Shown here: positions 1 through 8,668 of the stretch, piece after piece
Numbering within the stretch: position 1 is the first letter of the stretch
Layout: each line of letters begins with the position of its first letter
Source: Sphingomonas sp. Leaf22
GTDB lineage: Bacteria > Pseudomonadota > Alphaproteobacteria > Sphingomonadales > Sphingomonadaceae
DNA: 64,000 nucleotides
Direction of reading: 5' to 3'
Assembly: GCF_001421715.1 (NCBI RefSeq)
Contig: NZ_LMKP01000044.1
Coordinates: forward strand, 90,857-154,856
Notes under the pieces: generated by a model
What the model was told of the DNA's origin: nothing
Database searches by the model: none
What the model saw: only the letters and a program-made list of their open reading frames with translations
Position numbers and translations under genes: made by a program

Positions 1-282
1 CGCTACCGCCTGATCGCGCGCTGGGCGGGCGAGGACTATGCGCTGCCGATGCGCCTGGCCGGCGACGGCGTCGAACTCCACGATTTTCGCACGCGCAAGG
101 GCGATCGTGAAACGGTCGAAACCCTGATCCCGCAAACCCTTACCGCCGATGGTGCGCTGACCCTCGAATGGCACCGTCCAGCCGGCATCGGCGGCGGCGG
201 GCGCGGTCATCAGATCGCGCAGACGTGGCTTATCCCCGAACCCCTTTCCCCCGAACCCAAAGCCCCCGGAGCAGAGCAATGA
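1..282 (+). CDS. 3' end of an unidentified protein, probably sugar-related
   Basis: This reading frame is open from the first base of the window and stops at 280-282, so only the last 93 residues are visible. They contain a beta-rich stretch ending in a Gly-rich GIGGGGRGHQIAQTWLI segment and a short Pro/Glu tail. The stop overlaps the start of the fucosidase gene (ATGA at 279-282), which suggests translational coupling in one operon. The context, with two secreted glycoside hydrolases after it, suggests another carbohydrate-active protein. I do not recognise the family from this fragment and cannot name a function. Confidence 0.7.
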   Translation, partial: RYRLIARWAGEDYALPMRLAGDGVELHDFRTRKGDRETVETLIPQTLTADGALTLEWHRPAGIGGGGRGHQIAQTWLIPEPLSPEPKAPGAEQ

Positions 283-2192
283 AGTTTTCCCGCCGCAGCC
301 TGATGGGCAGCAGCCTGATCGCCGGTGCCGCCGCCTGCACCCCGCGCACCACGCCCGGCGTCGCTGCCGCGCGCGACTGGCACGTCCTGCCTGCGCCATG
401 GGGGGCCACCCCCTCGCCCCGCCAGCTCAAATGGCATGATCGCCGCCAGTACGGCTTCATCCATTTCTCGATCAACACCTTCACCGACAAGGAATGGGGC
501 TATGGCGACGAAGACCCCGCCCTGTTCAACCCGACCGATTTCGACCCCGACCAGATCGTGGCGGCGGCCAAGGCCGGCGAACTCACCGGGCTGATCCTGA
601 CCGCCAAGCATCATGACGGCTTCTGCCTGTGGCCGACGATGTTGACCGAACATTGCATCCGCAATTCGCCCTATAAACAGGGCAAGGGCGATATCGTCGG
701 CGAACTGGCGGCGGCATGCCGGCGCGGCGGGATCAACTTCGGCGTGTACCTGTCCCCATGGGACCGCAACCGCGCCGATTACGGCACGCCCGGCTACATC
801 ACCTATTATCGCGCGCAGCTGACCGAACTCTGCACCCGCTACGGCAATCTGTTCGAAGTGTGGTTCGATGGCGCGAATGGCGGCGACGGCTATTATGGCG
901 GCGCGCGCGAGACGCGGAAAATCGATGCGGTTCAATATTATGACTGGCCGTCGATCGTGAAGCTGGTCCACGACCTGCAACCGGACGCCTGCACCTTCGA
1001 TCCGCTCGGGGCCGATATCCGCTGGGTCGGCAACGAGGACGGCCACGCCGCCGATCCCTGCTGGCCGACCATGCCCAACGAGCCGTACGATCAGGCCAAG
1101 GGCAATACCGGCGTGCGGGGGGCCGAATTGTGGTGGCCGGCGGAGACCAACGTGTCGATCCGGCCGGGCTGGTTCTATCACGCCGATGAGGATGCTCAGG
1201 TAAAATTACCCAGCAAAATCATGGAGATGTACGATAATTCGGTCGGCCATGGCACGACCTTGCACCTGAACCTGCCCCCCGATCGCCGCGGTCGCATCCA
1301 CGACCGCGACGTCGCCAGCCTGACCGCGTTCGGCAACGCGCTACGTGCAACCTTCGCCAACAACCAGGCCGATGGCGCGGTCGCGACCGCCAGCGCCGAC
1401 CTGTCGGGCACTTCCGCCCGCAACGTCAATGACGGCAATCCCGACACCTATTGGCTCGCCCCGCCGGAAGCCAGAAATGCCAGCCTTATCCTCGACCTGC
1501 CGCCCGGCCGCAGCTTCGACACGGTGCGCTTGCAGGAATGGTTGCCGCTGGGCCTGCGCGTCACCCGCTTCGCGATCGACGTGTCGGACGGCGGCGATCA
1601 ATGGACGACCGTCGCCGAAAAGGACATGGTCGGGCCCCAGCGCCTCGTCCGCCTGCCCCAACCGATCAGCCCCCGCCGCGTGCGCTTCCGCACCGTCGCC
1701 GCCGAAGCCGGTCCGGCGATCCGCGAATTTGCGCTGTTCCGCTCGGTCGCGCCCGTCGACCTGCCGCCGCTGAAGGTCACCGACGCGAGCATCGTCGACC
1801 GGGCGGGGTGGAAGGTAACCGCCGCCAGCGCGCCCGGCGGCGAAGCGATCCTCGACGCCTCGCCCCGCACCGCCTGGACCAGCCCCGCACCGGCATCGCT
1901 GACCATCGACATGGGCCGTAGCGAGACGCTGGCCGGCTTCACCCTGACGCCGACCCGCCACGTCGATCCGAACGCTGCCCCGCCAATGAAATACCGCGTG
2001 GAAACCAGCGTCGACGGCAAGACATGGACGCCGGGCGGCGAAGGCGAGTTCCAGAACATTAACTACGCCCGCGCGACGCAGCGCCTACCCTTCCCGAAGG
2101 CCCGCGCCGCCCGCTACCTCCGCTTCGCCTTCCCGCAGCCGGCGGTGCCGGCACCGGCGATCGCCGTCGCGGGGATCGGGGCGTTCCGGTGA
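279..2192 (+). CDS. GH29 alpha-L-fucosidase, exported, with C-terminal discoidin-like domains
   Basis: Predicted to hydrolyse terminal alpha-L-fucose from glycans outside the cytoplasm. The 637-residue product starts at ATG 279 with a twin-arginine-like leader (SRRSLMG) followed by a hydrophobic segment and a Cys near residue 20, so it may be a Tat lipoprotein. The GH29 barrel covers about residues 45-385: YGFIHFS near 58-64, the HHDGF active-site segment at 111-115, and EVWFDGANG with the probable nucleophile Asp197. Two beta-sandwich modules of the F5/8 type C (discoidin) kind follow, about 390-500 and 515-637, and would bind sugar. The start overlaps the preceding stop. It converges on the GH2 gene. 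GH29 enzymes are retaining fucosidases; the exact linkage cannot be read from sequence. Confidence 0.9.
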   Translation: MKFSRRSLMGSSLIAGAAACTPRTTPGVAAARDWHVLPAPWGATPSPRQLKWHDRRQYGFIHFSINTFTDKEWGYGDEDPALFNPTDFDPDQIVAAAKAGELTGLILTAKHHDGFCLWPTMLTEHCIRNSPYKQGKGDIVGELAAACRRGGINFGVYLSPWDRNRADYGTPGYITYYRAQLTELCTRYGNLFEVWFDGANGGDGYYGGARETRKIDAVQYYDWPSIVKLVHDLQPDACTFDPLGADIRWVGNEDGHAADPCWPTMPNEPYDQAKGNTGVRGAELWWPAETNVSIRPGWFYHADEDAQVKLPSKIMEMYDNSVGHGTTLHLNLPPDRRGRIHDRDVASLTAFGNALRATFANNQADGAVATASADLSGTSARNVNDGNPDTYWLAPPEARNASLILDLPPGRSFDTVRLQEWLPLGLRVTRFAIDVSDGGDQWTTVAEKDMVGPQRLVRLPQPISPRRVRFRTVAAEAGPAIREFALFRSVAPVDLPPLKVTDASIVDRAGWKVTAASAPGGEAILDASPRTAWTSPAPASLTIDMGRSETLAGFTLTPTRHVDPNAAPPMKYRVETSVDGKTWTPGGEGEFQNINYARATQRLPFPKARAARYLRFAFPQPAVPAPAIAVAGIGAFR

Positions 2193-2273
2193 GATAGAAC
2201 CGCTCATCCTTCCCCGTTCGGTTCAAGCAGCTTCGAGCAACCGGGGAGGGAGGGCGGTCTTCGACAGGCTCTG

Positions 2274-2295
2274 CCCGACCCCGGCCGGGGTCGGG
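2274..2295. terminator. Perfect 22-bp palindrome between convergent hydrolase genes
   Basis: A perfect inverted repeat with half-site CCCGACCCCGG lies between the convergent GH29 and GH2 stop codons. It could terminate transcription from both sides, although no T-run follows. The sequence just upstream (about 2213-2262) resembles one arm of the GTTCGAG/CTCGAAC dispersed repeat family found complete at 30126-30386 and 32840-32958. Confidence 0.5.
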
Positions 2296-2299
2296 CACC

Positions 2300-5206
2300 C
2301 TAACCCTTCGGCGCCAGCCGCGCCGCCCCGGTAATCCCCGACCGCGCACCCGGCACCGCCTCGACCAGTACCGCAACCCCCTTCGCCCCGGCGGGCACCG
2401 GCACCACCAACGGCGCAGGCGTCGGATCGGACTTCATCGCGACCTGCCGTCCGTCGACATAGACGGTCGCCCGCCCCTCGATCTGCGCGAAGCTCAGCGT
2501 GCCCCCTTCCGCCACCACCCGCCGCCGCACCGGCAGCGCCGCGCGGTACAGGCGGAACGACGGCCCGGCCTCGGGTACGGCGGGCGTGCCGCTGCGGGTG
2601 AAGTCCCAGCTGTTATTGTCGTTCACCGGCGGCATCAGCACCGGATCGGGCGCGGTCGCGAACGATGGCGACCGTCGCCAGCCCAGAATGAACGCCCCCG
2701 GCGGCGTCACCGTCACCTGCGCTCGCGGGGTCGCCGCCACCCGGTCGATCACCAGCCGCGCCGGCCGCAGTCCCTCGGCACTGGCGACGATCGTCACCTT
2801 GCCGCGCCCCTCGCCTGCCTGCACCAGCATCTGCGCGAGGCCGTTGAACAGTGACCGCTGCGGTGCCTTTTCGCTTTCATGGCTGTTGGAATCGCCGTTG
2901 CCGACGCCGATCAGCGTCGCGCCGTCGATGGTGAAGCGGGTCATCCGGTTCTCGGTGGGGACATGCCGCCCCTTCGCATCGATCGCGTCGATCGTGACCG
3001 GCACGACATCCTCGTTATCGCCCAGCATCTGCCGCCGCGCCGGGGTCAGCCGCAGCGCGACCGCCGGTCCCGCCGTCTCGTGCACCGCCCGCGCGACCTC
3101 GCGCCCGCCGCTCAGCGCCACGGCCTCCAGCCTGCCCGGTGCGTAGGGCAATGTGAAGCGATTGCCCATGATCCGGTCGACCGCCTGCTCGCCGATCATC
3201 CGCCCGTTCAGCACCAGCCGGACGCGTTCGGCGTTGCTGGTGACCAGCAGCGCGATCGGCTGCCCCTCCCTGCCCGGCCATGTCCAGTGCGGGGCGACGC
3301 CGACCACCGCCCGATCGTCGATCCAGTGCGCGCGGTGGATGTCGTACGCGGTCTTGGGAAAGCCGCACAGGTCGAGAATGCCGAAAAAGCTGGCGATGGT
3401 CGGCCAGGTGAACGGCGTCGGCTCGCCATGATAGTCGAACCCGGTCCACACGAACCCGCCGGCGATGAAGCGGCGCTTGGCGATCTCCGCCCATGCATCG
3501 CGGTGCGTCGCGCCCCATGGTGCCGCCTCGTCGTCCATCGACGACATGACGTGCGCGGCCTTGTCGGTAGTATAGGCTCCGCGCGTCATGAACGCGCTGG
3601 TATCTTCCGACGACGTGCTCGGCTTTGCAGGGTTCAGCGCGTGGAACTTGTCGTAATCGCCCTGATAGTAATTGAACCCCATGACGTCGACGACGCTCGA
3701 CACGTTCTTGGGGTCATAGAACGACCCGTTCATCGCCGCCGTCACCGGCCGGCTGTCGTCCAGCGCATGGACCTGCGCTGCCATCCGCCGCACCATCTCG
3801 ACGCCCGCCTCGGTGCCCTGCATCGGTTCCTCGTTGAACACCGACCACAGGATGATGCTGGGATGATTGCGATGCGCGCGGACCAGCCATTCCAGCTGCG
3901 CCATATTCTCGGGTGCGGGATTGAAGACGCGGTTTTCGTCCATGACGACGAACCCCATCCGGTCGCAAAGCTGGTAGAAGGCGTCGGCCTGCGCATTGTG
4001 CGAACAGCGGATGGCGTTGACGCCGGTATCCTTCATCCGTTGCAGCCGCCACGCCAGCAACGCGTCGGGCACCGCCACGCCGACCCCGGCATGGTCCTGA
4101 TGCAGGCATACGCCCTTCAGCTTCACGGCCTTGTCGTTCAGGAAAAATCCCTGTGCGGCATCGAAGCGGATCGTGCGGAAGCCGATCGCGATACGGCGTT
4201 CGTCGCCACCGCCCGGGGCATCCGTCGTGACGCGCACGGTGTAGAGCGTCGGCGTCTCGATCGACCAGCGCTGCGGATCGGCGACCGGCAGCGACAGAGT
4301 GACCTCCGCCTCGCCCAGCGGCGGCAACTGCGCCTGCCCGCGTGCGCTGGCGACGACCTTTCCGGCGGGGTCGAGCAGGTCGACCAGCAAGTTCGCCGCC
4401 GCCATTTCGCGGGCGATACTGTTCAGCGCGACGGTAACCGGCACGCTCCAGCGCCCGTCGCTGCCGGCGCGCGGATCGCAATGCACGCCGTCGGTCGCGA
4501 TCGACACCGGCGCGCGCTTCGACAGCCAGACATGGCGGTACAGGCCCGCGCCCTCGTACCACCAACCCTCCATGGCATTGGCGTCGACGCGGATCGCGAT
4601 GACGTTCAGTTCGTCGCCGAACCGCGCGAACGGCGTCAGATCGATGTCAATCGCGTTATAGCCCGAGAAGTTGCGCGCGACGATGCTGCCGTTGATCCAG
4701 ATCGTCGCCGCCGTCGCAATCGCGCCGAAATGCAGTTCCAGCCGCTTGCCGCGATCGGCGGGGTCGAGCCGCAGCGTCCGGCGATACCAGCCGATCCCGC
4801 GCGGGCGATACCCCTGTGCGACGTTCGCGGTCTCGACAAAGCCCTGCGCCGACGCCCAGTCGTGCGGCAGCGTCACCGCCGCCCAGTCGCTGTCGTCATA
4901 ATCCATCGCCGCCGCGCCGCGCGCGTTGCCGGCCTTGGCATTGCCATAGGTATCGTCATGGGTGACCGGCGGCGGCGCGACGATGTCGCCTTCATGGAAC
5001 AGCCAGCCCAGCGCGAGCAGCGTCCGCGACGGGTCCTCGACCGGCAACCGTTCGAACAGGCCGTCGCGCGGGGCCAGACCATGGAGCAGCCCGCTTTGCT
5101 CCGCATCGCGCGGGGCGGCGAGCGCGCGCGTCGGCAGCGTCGCCGCCGCCAGCGTGCCCGCGCTTCCGGTCAGCAGGGCGCGGCGTCCCAGCGGCATGAA
5201 CGTCAT
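2300..5206 (-). CDS. GH2 beta-galactosidase-type glycoside hydrolase, Tat-exported
   Basis: A 968-residue glycoside hydrolase family 2 enzyme. The start at 5206 follows a GGGAGAG ribosome binding site and gives a twin-arginine leader (GRRALLTG) ending near ALA at residues 27-29. The order is the GH2 sugar-binding jelly roll (about 90-270), an immunoglobulin-like domain (about 270-375), then the TIM barrel with NEE around 458-460, where Glu459 is the expected acid/base. The C-terminal third holds further Ig-like modules typical of long bacterial GH2 galactosidases. It is 13 bases downstream of cutC and probably cotranscribed with it. The family also includes beta-glucuronidases and mannosidases; galactosidase is the best guess, not proven. 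Confidence 0.88.
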   Translation of the reverse strand: MTFMPLGRRALLTGSAGTLAAATLPTRALAAPRDAEQSGLLHGLAPRDGLFERLPVEDPSRTLLALGWLFHEGDIVAPPPVTHDDTYGNAKAGNARGAAAMDYDDSDWAAVTLPHDWASAQGFVETANVAQGYRPRGIGWYRRTLRLDPADRGKRLELHFGAIATAATIWINGSIVARNFSGYNAIDIDLTPFARFGDELNVIAIRVDANAMEGWWYEGAGLYRHVWLSKRAPVSIATDGVHCDPRAGSDGRWSVPVTVALNSIAREMAAANLLVDLLDPAGKVVASARGQAQLPPLGEAEVTLSLPVADPQRWSIETPTLYTVRVTTDAPGGGDERRIAIGFRTIRFDAAQGFFLNDKAVKLKGVCLHQDHAGVGVAVPDALLAWRLQRMKDTGVNAIRCSHNAQADAFYQLCDRMGFVVMDENRVFNPAPENMAQLEWLVRAHRNHPSIILWSVFNEEPMQGTEAGVEMVRRMAAQVHALDDSRPVTAAMNGSFYDPKNVSSVVDVMGFNYYQGDYDKFHALNPAKPSTSSEDTSAFMTRGAYTTDKAAHVMSSMDDEAAPWGATHRDAWAEIAKRRFIAGGFVWTGFDYHGEPTPFTWPTIASFFGILDLCGFPKTAYDIHRAHWIDDRAVVGVAPHWTWPGREGQPIALLVTSNAERVRLVLNGRMIGEQAVDRIMGNRFTLPYAPGRLEAVALSGGREVARAVHETAGPAVALRLTPARRQMLGDNEDVVPVTIDAIDAKGRHVPTENRMTRFTIDGATLIGVGNGDSNSHESEKAPQRSLFNGLAQMLVQAGEGRGKVTIVASAEGLRPARLVIDRVAATPRAQVTVTPPGAFILGWRRSPSFATAPDPVLMPPVNDNNSWDFTRSGTPAVPEAGPSFRLYRAALPVRRRVVAEGGTLSFAQIEGRATVYVDGRQVAMKSDPTPAPLVVPVPAGAKGVAVLVEAVPGARSGITGAARLAPKG

Positions 5207-5219
5207 CCGATCTCTCCCG

Positions 5220-5963
5220 TTATCCATCGATCGCGGCGCGCAGCGCCCGCACGACCGTCTCATCGGTCCGCGCCAGTCCCGGCCCGGCAAAGCCGAGCGC
5301 CTGGACACGCGCATCGTCCTGCGGGACCGCGACCCCGGCCGAGGCATGGACCTCCACCGCGCCGGTCGCCGACAGCAATGCCACGACATTGTCGGGCCGG
5401 ACGCCCGATCCCGGCATCACCGCGATCCGCCCCGCCGCCGCGCGGTGCATCGCGGCGATCACCGCCGCCCCATCGAGAGCACGCACTGCGCCACCCGATG
5501 TCAGGATGCGGGCAAAGCCATGCGCCACCGCCGGTTCGATCGCTGCCACCGGATCGGGCAGCAGGTCGACCGCGCGGTGCAGCGTCAGGTCGATATCGTC
5601 GCGGACCGCGCGCACCGCCGCGACCCATTCGCGAAGGACCGCTTCGTCGATCGCGCCATCCCGCGCCGCGCCGAACACCAGCCCGTCGACCCCGGCGGCG
5701 ATCAGCGCCTGCGCATCGGTGATCGCGGTCGCGACTTCGCCGGCATCATAGGCAAAGTCACCCGCACGCGGCCGGACCATCGCATGGACCCGAACCCCCG
5801 CCGCCCGCGCCCGCGCGACGACCAGCGCCGCCAGTCCCGGCGAGGGCGTCAGCCCGCCCACCGACAGCGCGCCGCAAAGTTCGATCCGGTCCGCTCCCCC
5901 GGCAATGGCCGCATCGCATCCCGCGACGCTGTCGATACAGATTTCCAGCGTCCTGCGCGTCAT
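5220..5963 (-). CDS. cutC: CutC family TIM-barrel protein
   Basis: A 247-residue protein covering a whole CutC domain: LEICIDS at the N terminus, GADRIELCG near residues 24-32, GGLTPSPG, VHAMVRPR, and the C-terminal GSGVRPDN segment. The family was named for copper homeostasis in E. coli, but that role is disputed and the barrel looks enzymatic. Here it precedes a GH2 hydrolase on the same strand with a 13-base gap, so a link to sugar metabolism is as likely as copper. The start at ATG 5963 gives the standard length. Functional assignment beyond the family name is uncertain. Confidence 0.88.
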   Translation of the reverse strand: MTRRTLEICIDSVAGCDAAIAGGADRIELCGALSVGGLTPSPGLAALVVARARAAGVRVHAMVRPRAGDFAYDAGEVATAITDAQALIAAGVDGLVFGAARDGAIDEAVLREWVAAVRAVRDDIDLTLHRAVDLLPDPVAAIEPAVAHGFARILTSGGAVRALDGAAVIAAMHRAAAGRIAVMPGSGVRPDNVVALLSATGAVEVHASAGVAVPQDDARVQALGFAGPGLARTDETVVRALRAAIDG

Positions 5964-6299
5964 GCCGCCCCCGTCGGTTTATAGGACCAATGAAGCGTCG
6001 CGGCAGAAGGTCAAGCCGCTTCCCGCGCTTGACTCGCGGACGTGCCCGGCATAAGCGCGCCACCAAGCGTCGTGGCTGGATTCGTCCATGTCCGACGTCC
6101 GTCCGAGACAGCAGGTGCGGGTTTCCCGCTTAATGTCCTGCCGAGGCGGGGAATGCGTTAACTCGCCGGGCGCAGCTTTATGCGACGCCGGGCCAGCCAT
6201 GGGAAATCCGCGCGACTGCCCGGTTTCTTCGCATGGCGACCATGCCCCTTCACGGACTGTCGCCCCGTTTGTCGCATCTGCGGCGGGCGGATTGTTCGC

Positions 6300-6330
6300 G
6301 GGCGTTTTCCGAATTGTCGGAAATACGCCC
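6300..6330 (+). promoter_or_regulatory. Stem-loop just upstream of the rplJ ribosome binding site (possible L10 leader element)
   Basis: GGGCGT pairs with ACGCCC and TTCCG with CGGAA around an AATTGT loop, ending six bases before the AAGGAGAA binding site of rplJ. In many bacteria the rplJ leader binds the L10-L12 complex for feedback control; whether this hairpin belongs to that structure is inference. The 384-base gap from 5964 to 6347 also has a -35-like TTGACT at 6029-6034 with only a weak -10. No gene is seen in the gap. Confidence 0.45.
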
Positions 6331-6347
6331 CAGTTAAGGAGAACGGC

Positions 6348-6863
6348 ATGGATCGCACTCAGAAGAGTGAAGCCGTCGCCGAGCTGAACCGCACCTTCAA
6401 CGAGGTCGGCGTGGTGGTCGTCACCCGCAACCTCGGCATGACCGTCGCACAGTCGACGGGCCTGCGTAACAAGATGCGTGACGCCGGCGCGAGCTACAAG
6501 GTCTCGAAGAACCGTCTTGCCCGGATCGCAGCCGAAGGCACGCCGTACGCGGTGATCGCCGACCTGCTGACCGGCCCGACGGCGCTTGCGACGTCGACCG
6601 ACCCCGTTGCCGCGGCACGGGTCATCAACGACTTCGCCAAGACGAACGACAAGATCGAGATCGTCGGTGGCGCGATGGGCGGCCAGCTCCTCGATGCGGA
6701 AGGTATCAAGGCACTCGCCTCGCTGCCGTCGCTCGACGAACTGCGCGCCAAGATCGTCGGCCTCATCGTTGCCCCGGCAACGAAGCTGGCGACCATCACC
6801 CAGGCTCCCGCGGCACAGATCGCCCGGGTCCTGTCGGCATATGCGGAGAAGGACGCAGCCTGA
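6348..6863 (+). CDS. rplJ: 50S ribosomal protein L10 (uL10)
   Basis: A 171-residue uL10 that anchors the L7/L12 stalk to 23S rRNA. It begins MDRTQKSEAV, has the RNA-binding alpha/beta domain (VVTRNLGMTV and SYKVSKNRLA, residues about 25-55), and ends with the helical tail that binds L12 dimers. The start at 6348 is set by AAGGAGAA eight bases upstream; an upstream in-frame extension to 6180 runs through the leader hairpin and is rejected. It is followed by rplL after 48 bases. rplK and rplA, the usual neighbours upstream, are not in the window. Confidence 0.97.
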   Translation: MDRTQKSEAVAELNRTFNEVGVVVVTRNLGMTVAQSTGLRNKMRDAGASYKVSKNRLARIAAEGTPYAVIADLLTGPTALATSTDPVAAARVINDFAKTNDKIEIVGGAMGGQLLDAEGIKALASLPSLDELRAKIVGLIVAPATKLATITQAPAAQIARVLSAYAEKDAA

Positions 6864-6911
6864 TCGGCGGCTTCCGACCCCTTTACCCCTATCTGATTTA
6901 CGGAGAATATC

Positions 6912-7289
6912 ATGGCTGACCTCAACGCAATCGTCGACCAGCTGAGCGAACTGACCGTCCTCGAAGCAGCTGAACTCTCGAAGCTGCTCGAAGAAAAGTG
7001 GGGCGTTTCGGCCGCTGCTGCCGTTGCCGCCGCTCCGGCCGCTGGCGGTGGTGCCGCTGCCCCGGCTGCTGAAGAGCAGACCGAATTCGACGTCATCCTG
7101 ACCGGCGACGGTGGCAAGAAGATCAACGTCATCAAGGAAGTCCGCGCCATCACCGGTCTCGGCCTGACCGAAGCCAAGGCGCTGGTCGAAGGCGCTCCGA
7201 AGGCCGTCAAGGAAGGCATCAACAAGGACGAAGCCGCCAAGATCAAGGCGCAGCTCGAAGGCGCCGGCGCAACCGTCGAAGTCAAGTAA
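6912..7289 (+). CDS. rplL: 50S ribosomal protein L7/L12 (bL12)
   Basis: The 125-residue stalk protein that recruits translation factors to the ribosome. The N-terminal dimerisation helices (residues 2-33) are followed by an Ala/Gly/Pro hinge (about 36-55) and the globular factor-binding domain (TEFDVILTGDG to the end) with the conserved GLTEAKALVEGAPK helix. GGAGAATATC precedes the ATG. It is the last gene of the rplJL unit; a strong terminator follows at 7410 and rpoB lies 6.5 kb further on. Confidence 0.98.
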   Translation: MADLNAIVDQLSELTVLEAAELSKLLEEKWGVSAAAAVAAAPAAGGGAAAPAAEEQTEFDVILTGDGGKKINVIKEVRAITGLGLTEAKALVEGAPKAVKEGINKDEAAKIKAQLEGAGATVEVK

Positions 7290-7409
7290 GCCGCAGACGG
7301 GACAGCGGACCCCACGGGTCCGCTATCTCCGTCAAGGCCGGCCGGCGGGCCGCAAGGCCCGACCGACGGGATCGAATTCACTTCGATCCCGGCTTGCCGA
7401 CAAGGAAGA

Positions 7410-7442
7410 GGGGCGATCCGGCAACGGGTCGCCCCTTTTTTT
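7410..7442 (+). terminator. Rho-independent terminator of rplJL
   Basis: GGGGCGA pairs with TCGCCCC around a 12-base loop and is followed directly by seven T residues. A second hairpin lies upstream at 7303-7325 (AGCGGAC/GTCCGCT) without a T-run and may serve in RNA processing. Together they end the rplJL transcript before the inserted genes. No coding region is seen in 7290-7538. Confidence 0.88.
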
Positions 7443-7538
7443 GTGCAACGCCCGCAACGTCCAATCGTCGAGCCCGCGCAGCAACCGAAGACCGGCGTCG
7501 CCTTGCGTCGGTAACAAAACACCCGCATCCTCCATGCC

Positions 7539-8633
7539 ATGGCAATCGCATCGCTCGCGCTGTTCCTGACGGCGGCTACCACGTCCGTCGTGCCGCCGCC
7601 CGTCCAGCAGCATCTGACACGGTGGACGCCCGGTCCGGTCCGATGCGGCGGTACCGTCATCGATCCGGTCCGACTGGTCCGGTCGCGCCCCGAACTGGCT
7701 TGGGGCGAGGTGCCGCTGAAGACGACCACCTTGCGCTTCCGCATCGATGCGAGCGGCCGGCCGCTATCGATCAAGCGGGAGGGCGGCAATGAGTTCATCC
7801 CGCTCGGCAGCGATCTCATCCCGGCCTTCACCGCATCACAGTTCGCGTCCGGCAGTCCGCGAAACGACTGCGCGATCGACTATTCGCTCGAACTGACCCC
7901 ACTGGCGACGGCGGACCGGGCCGACCTGATGGCCTATTCGCTCGATCCGAGCAGTGGCCCGTTACCCCCGGAAGGCTGGGACCGGATCACGCCGCCCGAT
8001 ACCGATTGCCGGCGTCGGCCGCATCCGGCGGACCTGTTGCGCGCCTTTCCCGATTTCGACAAGCTTCCCGGGACGCCGGGCGAGCGGCAATGGTCGATGA
8101 CCGGTTACGACCTCGACAAAAAGGGTCGCCCGATCCACGTTCGGACCGTTGCCGGTACCGGCGACGCGGCACTGGATACGGCGGCGCGTAAGGCCGTGGC
8201 CAAATCCCGGTTCGTCGCCGGTGCGCGCACCGGCTGCATGTACCCCTATTGGCGCGGCCCGCTCCGGGTCGCGGCACCACCCGCACCGCCGGAAGAAGCG
8301 TTCGGCCCCACCCCGCACTGCCCGACCGCGCCATGGGTCCAGCAACCACGGCTGATCTATCCGCCGGCGTGGAACCGCCGTTCGATCGAAGGATGGGCGG
8401 TGGTCCAGTTCGATGTCGCCCCTTGGGGCGAAGTCGGCAACACCCGGGTGCTGGCAAGCGAGCCGTCCGAGGATTTCGGTCGGGAAGCGATGCAGGTGGT
8501 CCGCACCGCGCGTCGCGCACCGTCCACGACCGGTGCCAGCGGCTGTATCGAACGCATCCGCTTCGCGATCCGACCGCCGGGAGCAGCCGTCGGTACCGAC
8601 GTGCCGCCGCCACCCCCGGTTGTCATCGAGTAG
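7539..8633 (+). CDS. Secreted protein with two TonB C-terminal-like domains
   Basis: A 364-residue protein with a short N-terminal hydrophobic leader. Two repeats of the TonB_C fold are visible. The first, about residues 168-220, has DKKGRPIHVRTVAGTGDAAL and AARKAVAKSRF; the second, about 270-345, has QPRLIYPPAWNRRSIEGWAV and REAMQVVRTARR. Four or more Cys residues near the domains suggest a periplasmic location. TonB-dependent transporters abound in sphingomonads, but this protein lacks a clear TonB N-terminal anchor and long proline spacer, so it is a TonB-like domain protein of unknown role rather than TonB. It lies between rplL and the M16 pair and converges on the latter. Confidence 0.75.
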   Translation: MAIASLALFLTAATTSVVPPPVQQHLTRWTPGPVRCGGTVIDPVRLVRSRPELAWGEVPLKTTTLRFRIDASGRPLSIKREGGNEFIPLGSDLIPAFTASQFASGSPRNDCAIDYSLELTPLATADRADLMAYSLDPSSGPLPPEGWDRITPPDTDCRRRPHPADLLRAFPDFDKLPGTPGERQWSMTGYDLDKKGRPIHVRTVAGTGDAALDTAARKAVAKSRFVAGARTGCMYPYWRGPLRVAAPPAPPEEAFGPTPHCPTAPWVQQPRLIYPPAWNRRSIEGWAVVQFDVAPWGEVGNTRVLASEPSEDFGREAMQVVRTARRAPSTTGASGCIERIRFAIRPPGAAVGTDVPPPPPVVIE

Positions 8634-8634
8634 C

Positions 8635-8660
8635 GCCGGGGCGGATCGCGCCGCCCCGGC
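8635..8660. terminator. Bidirectional hairpin between convergent genes
   Basis: GCCGGGGCGG and CCGCCCCGGC form a perfect 10-bp stem with a six-base loop, placed between the TonB-like gene (stop at 8633) and the M16 gene on the other strand (stop at 8669). It probably ends transcription from both directions. Confidence 0.6.
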
Positions 8661-8668
8661 TTCCCAAT

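Noticed and set aside
210..1181. Long minus-strand reading frame inside the fucosidase gene
   Set aside because: It mirrors a strongly biased GC-rich gene, has no domain or binding site, and its composition is that of an antisense shadow.
2879..5722. 947-codon plus-strand frame opposite the GH2 and cutC genes
   Set aside because: Rich in Arg/His/Asp with no recognisable fold; it is the complement of two clear genes.
6029..6057. rplJ promoter with TTGACT as -35
   Set aside because: The -10 region at proper distance (TAAGCG) is poor, so it is not listed as a promoter.
7303..7325. Transcription terminator directly after rplL
   Set aside because: The hairpin has no T-run; the real terminator is the one at 7410-7442.
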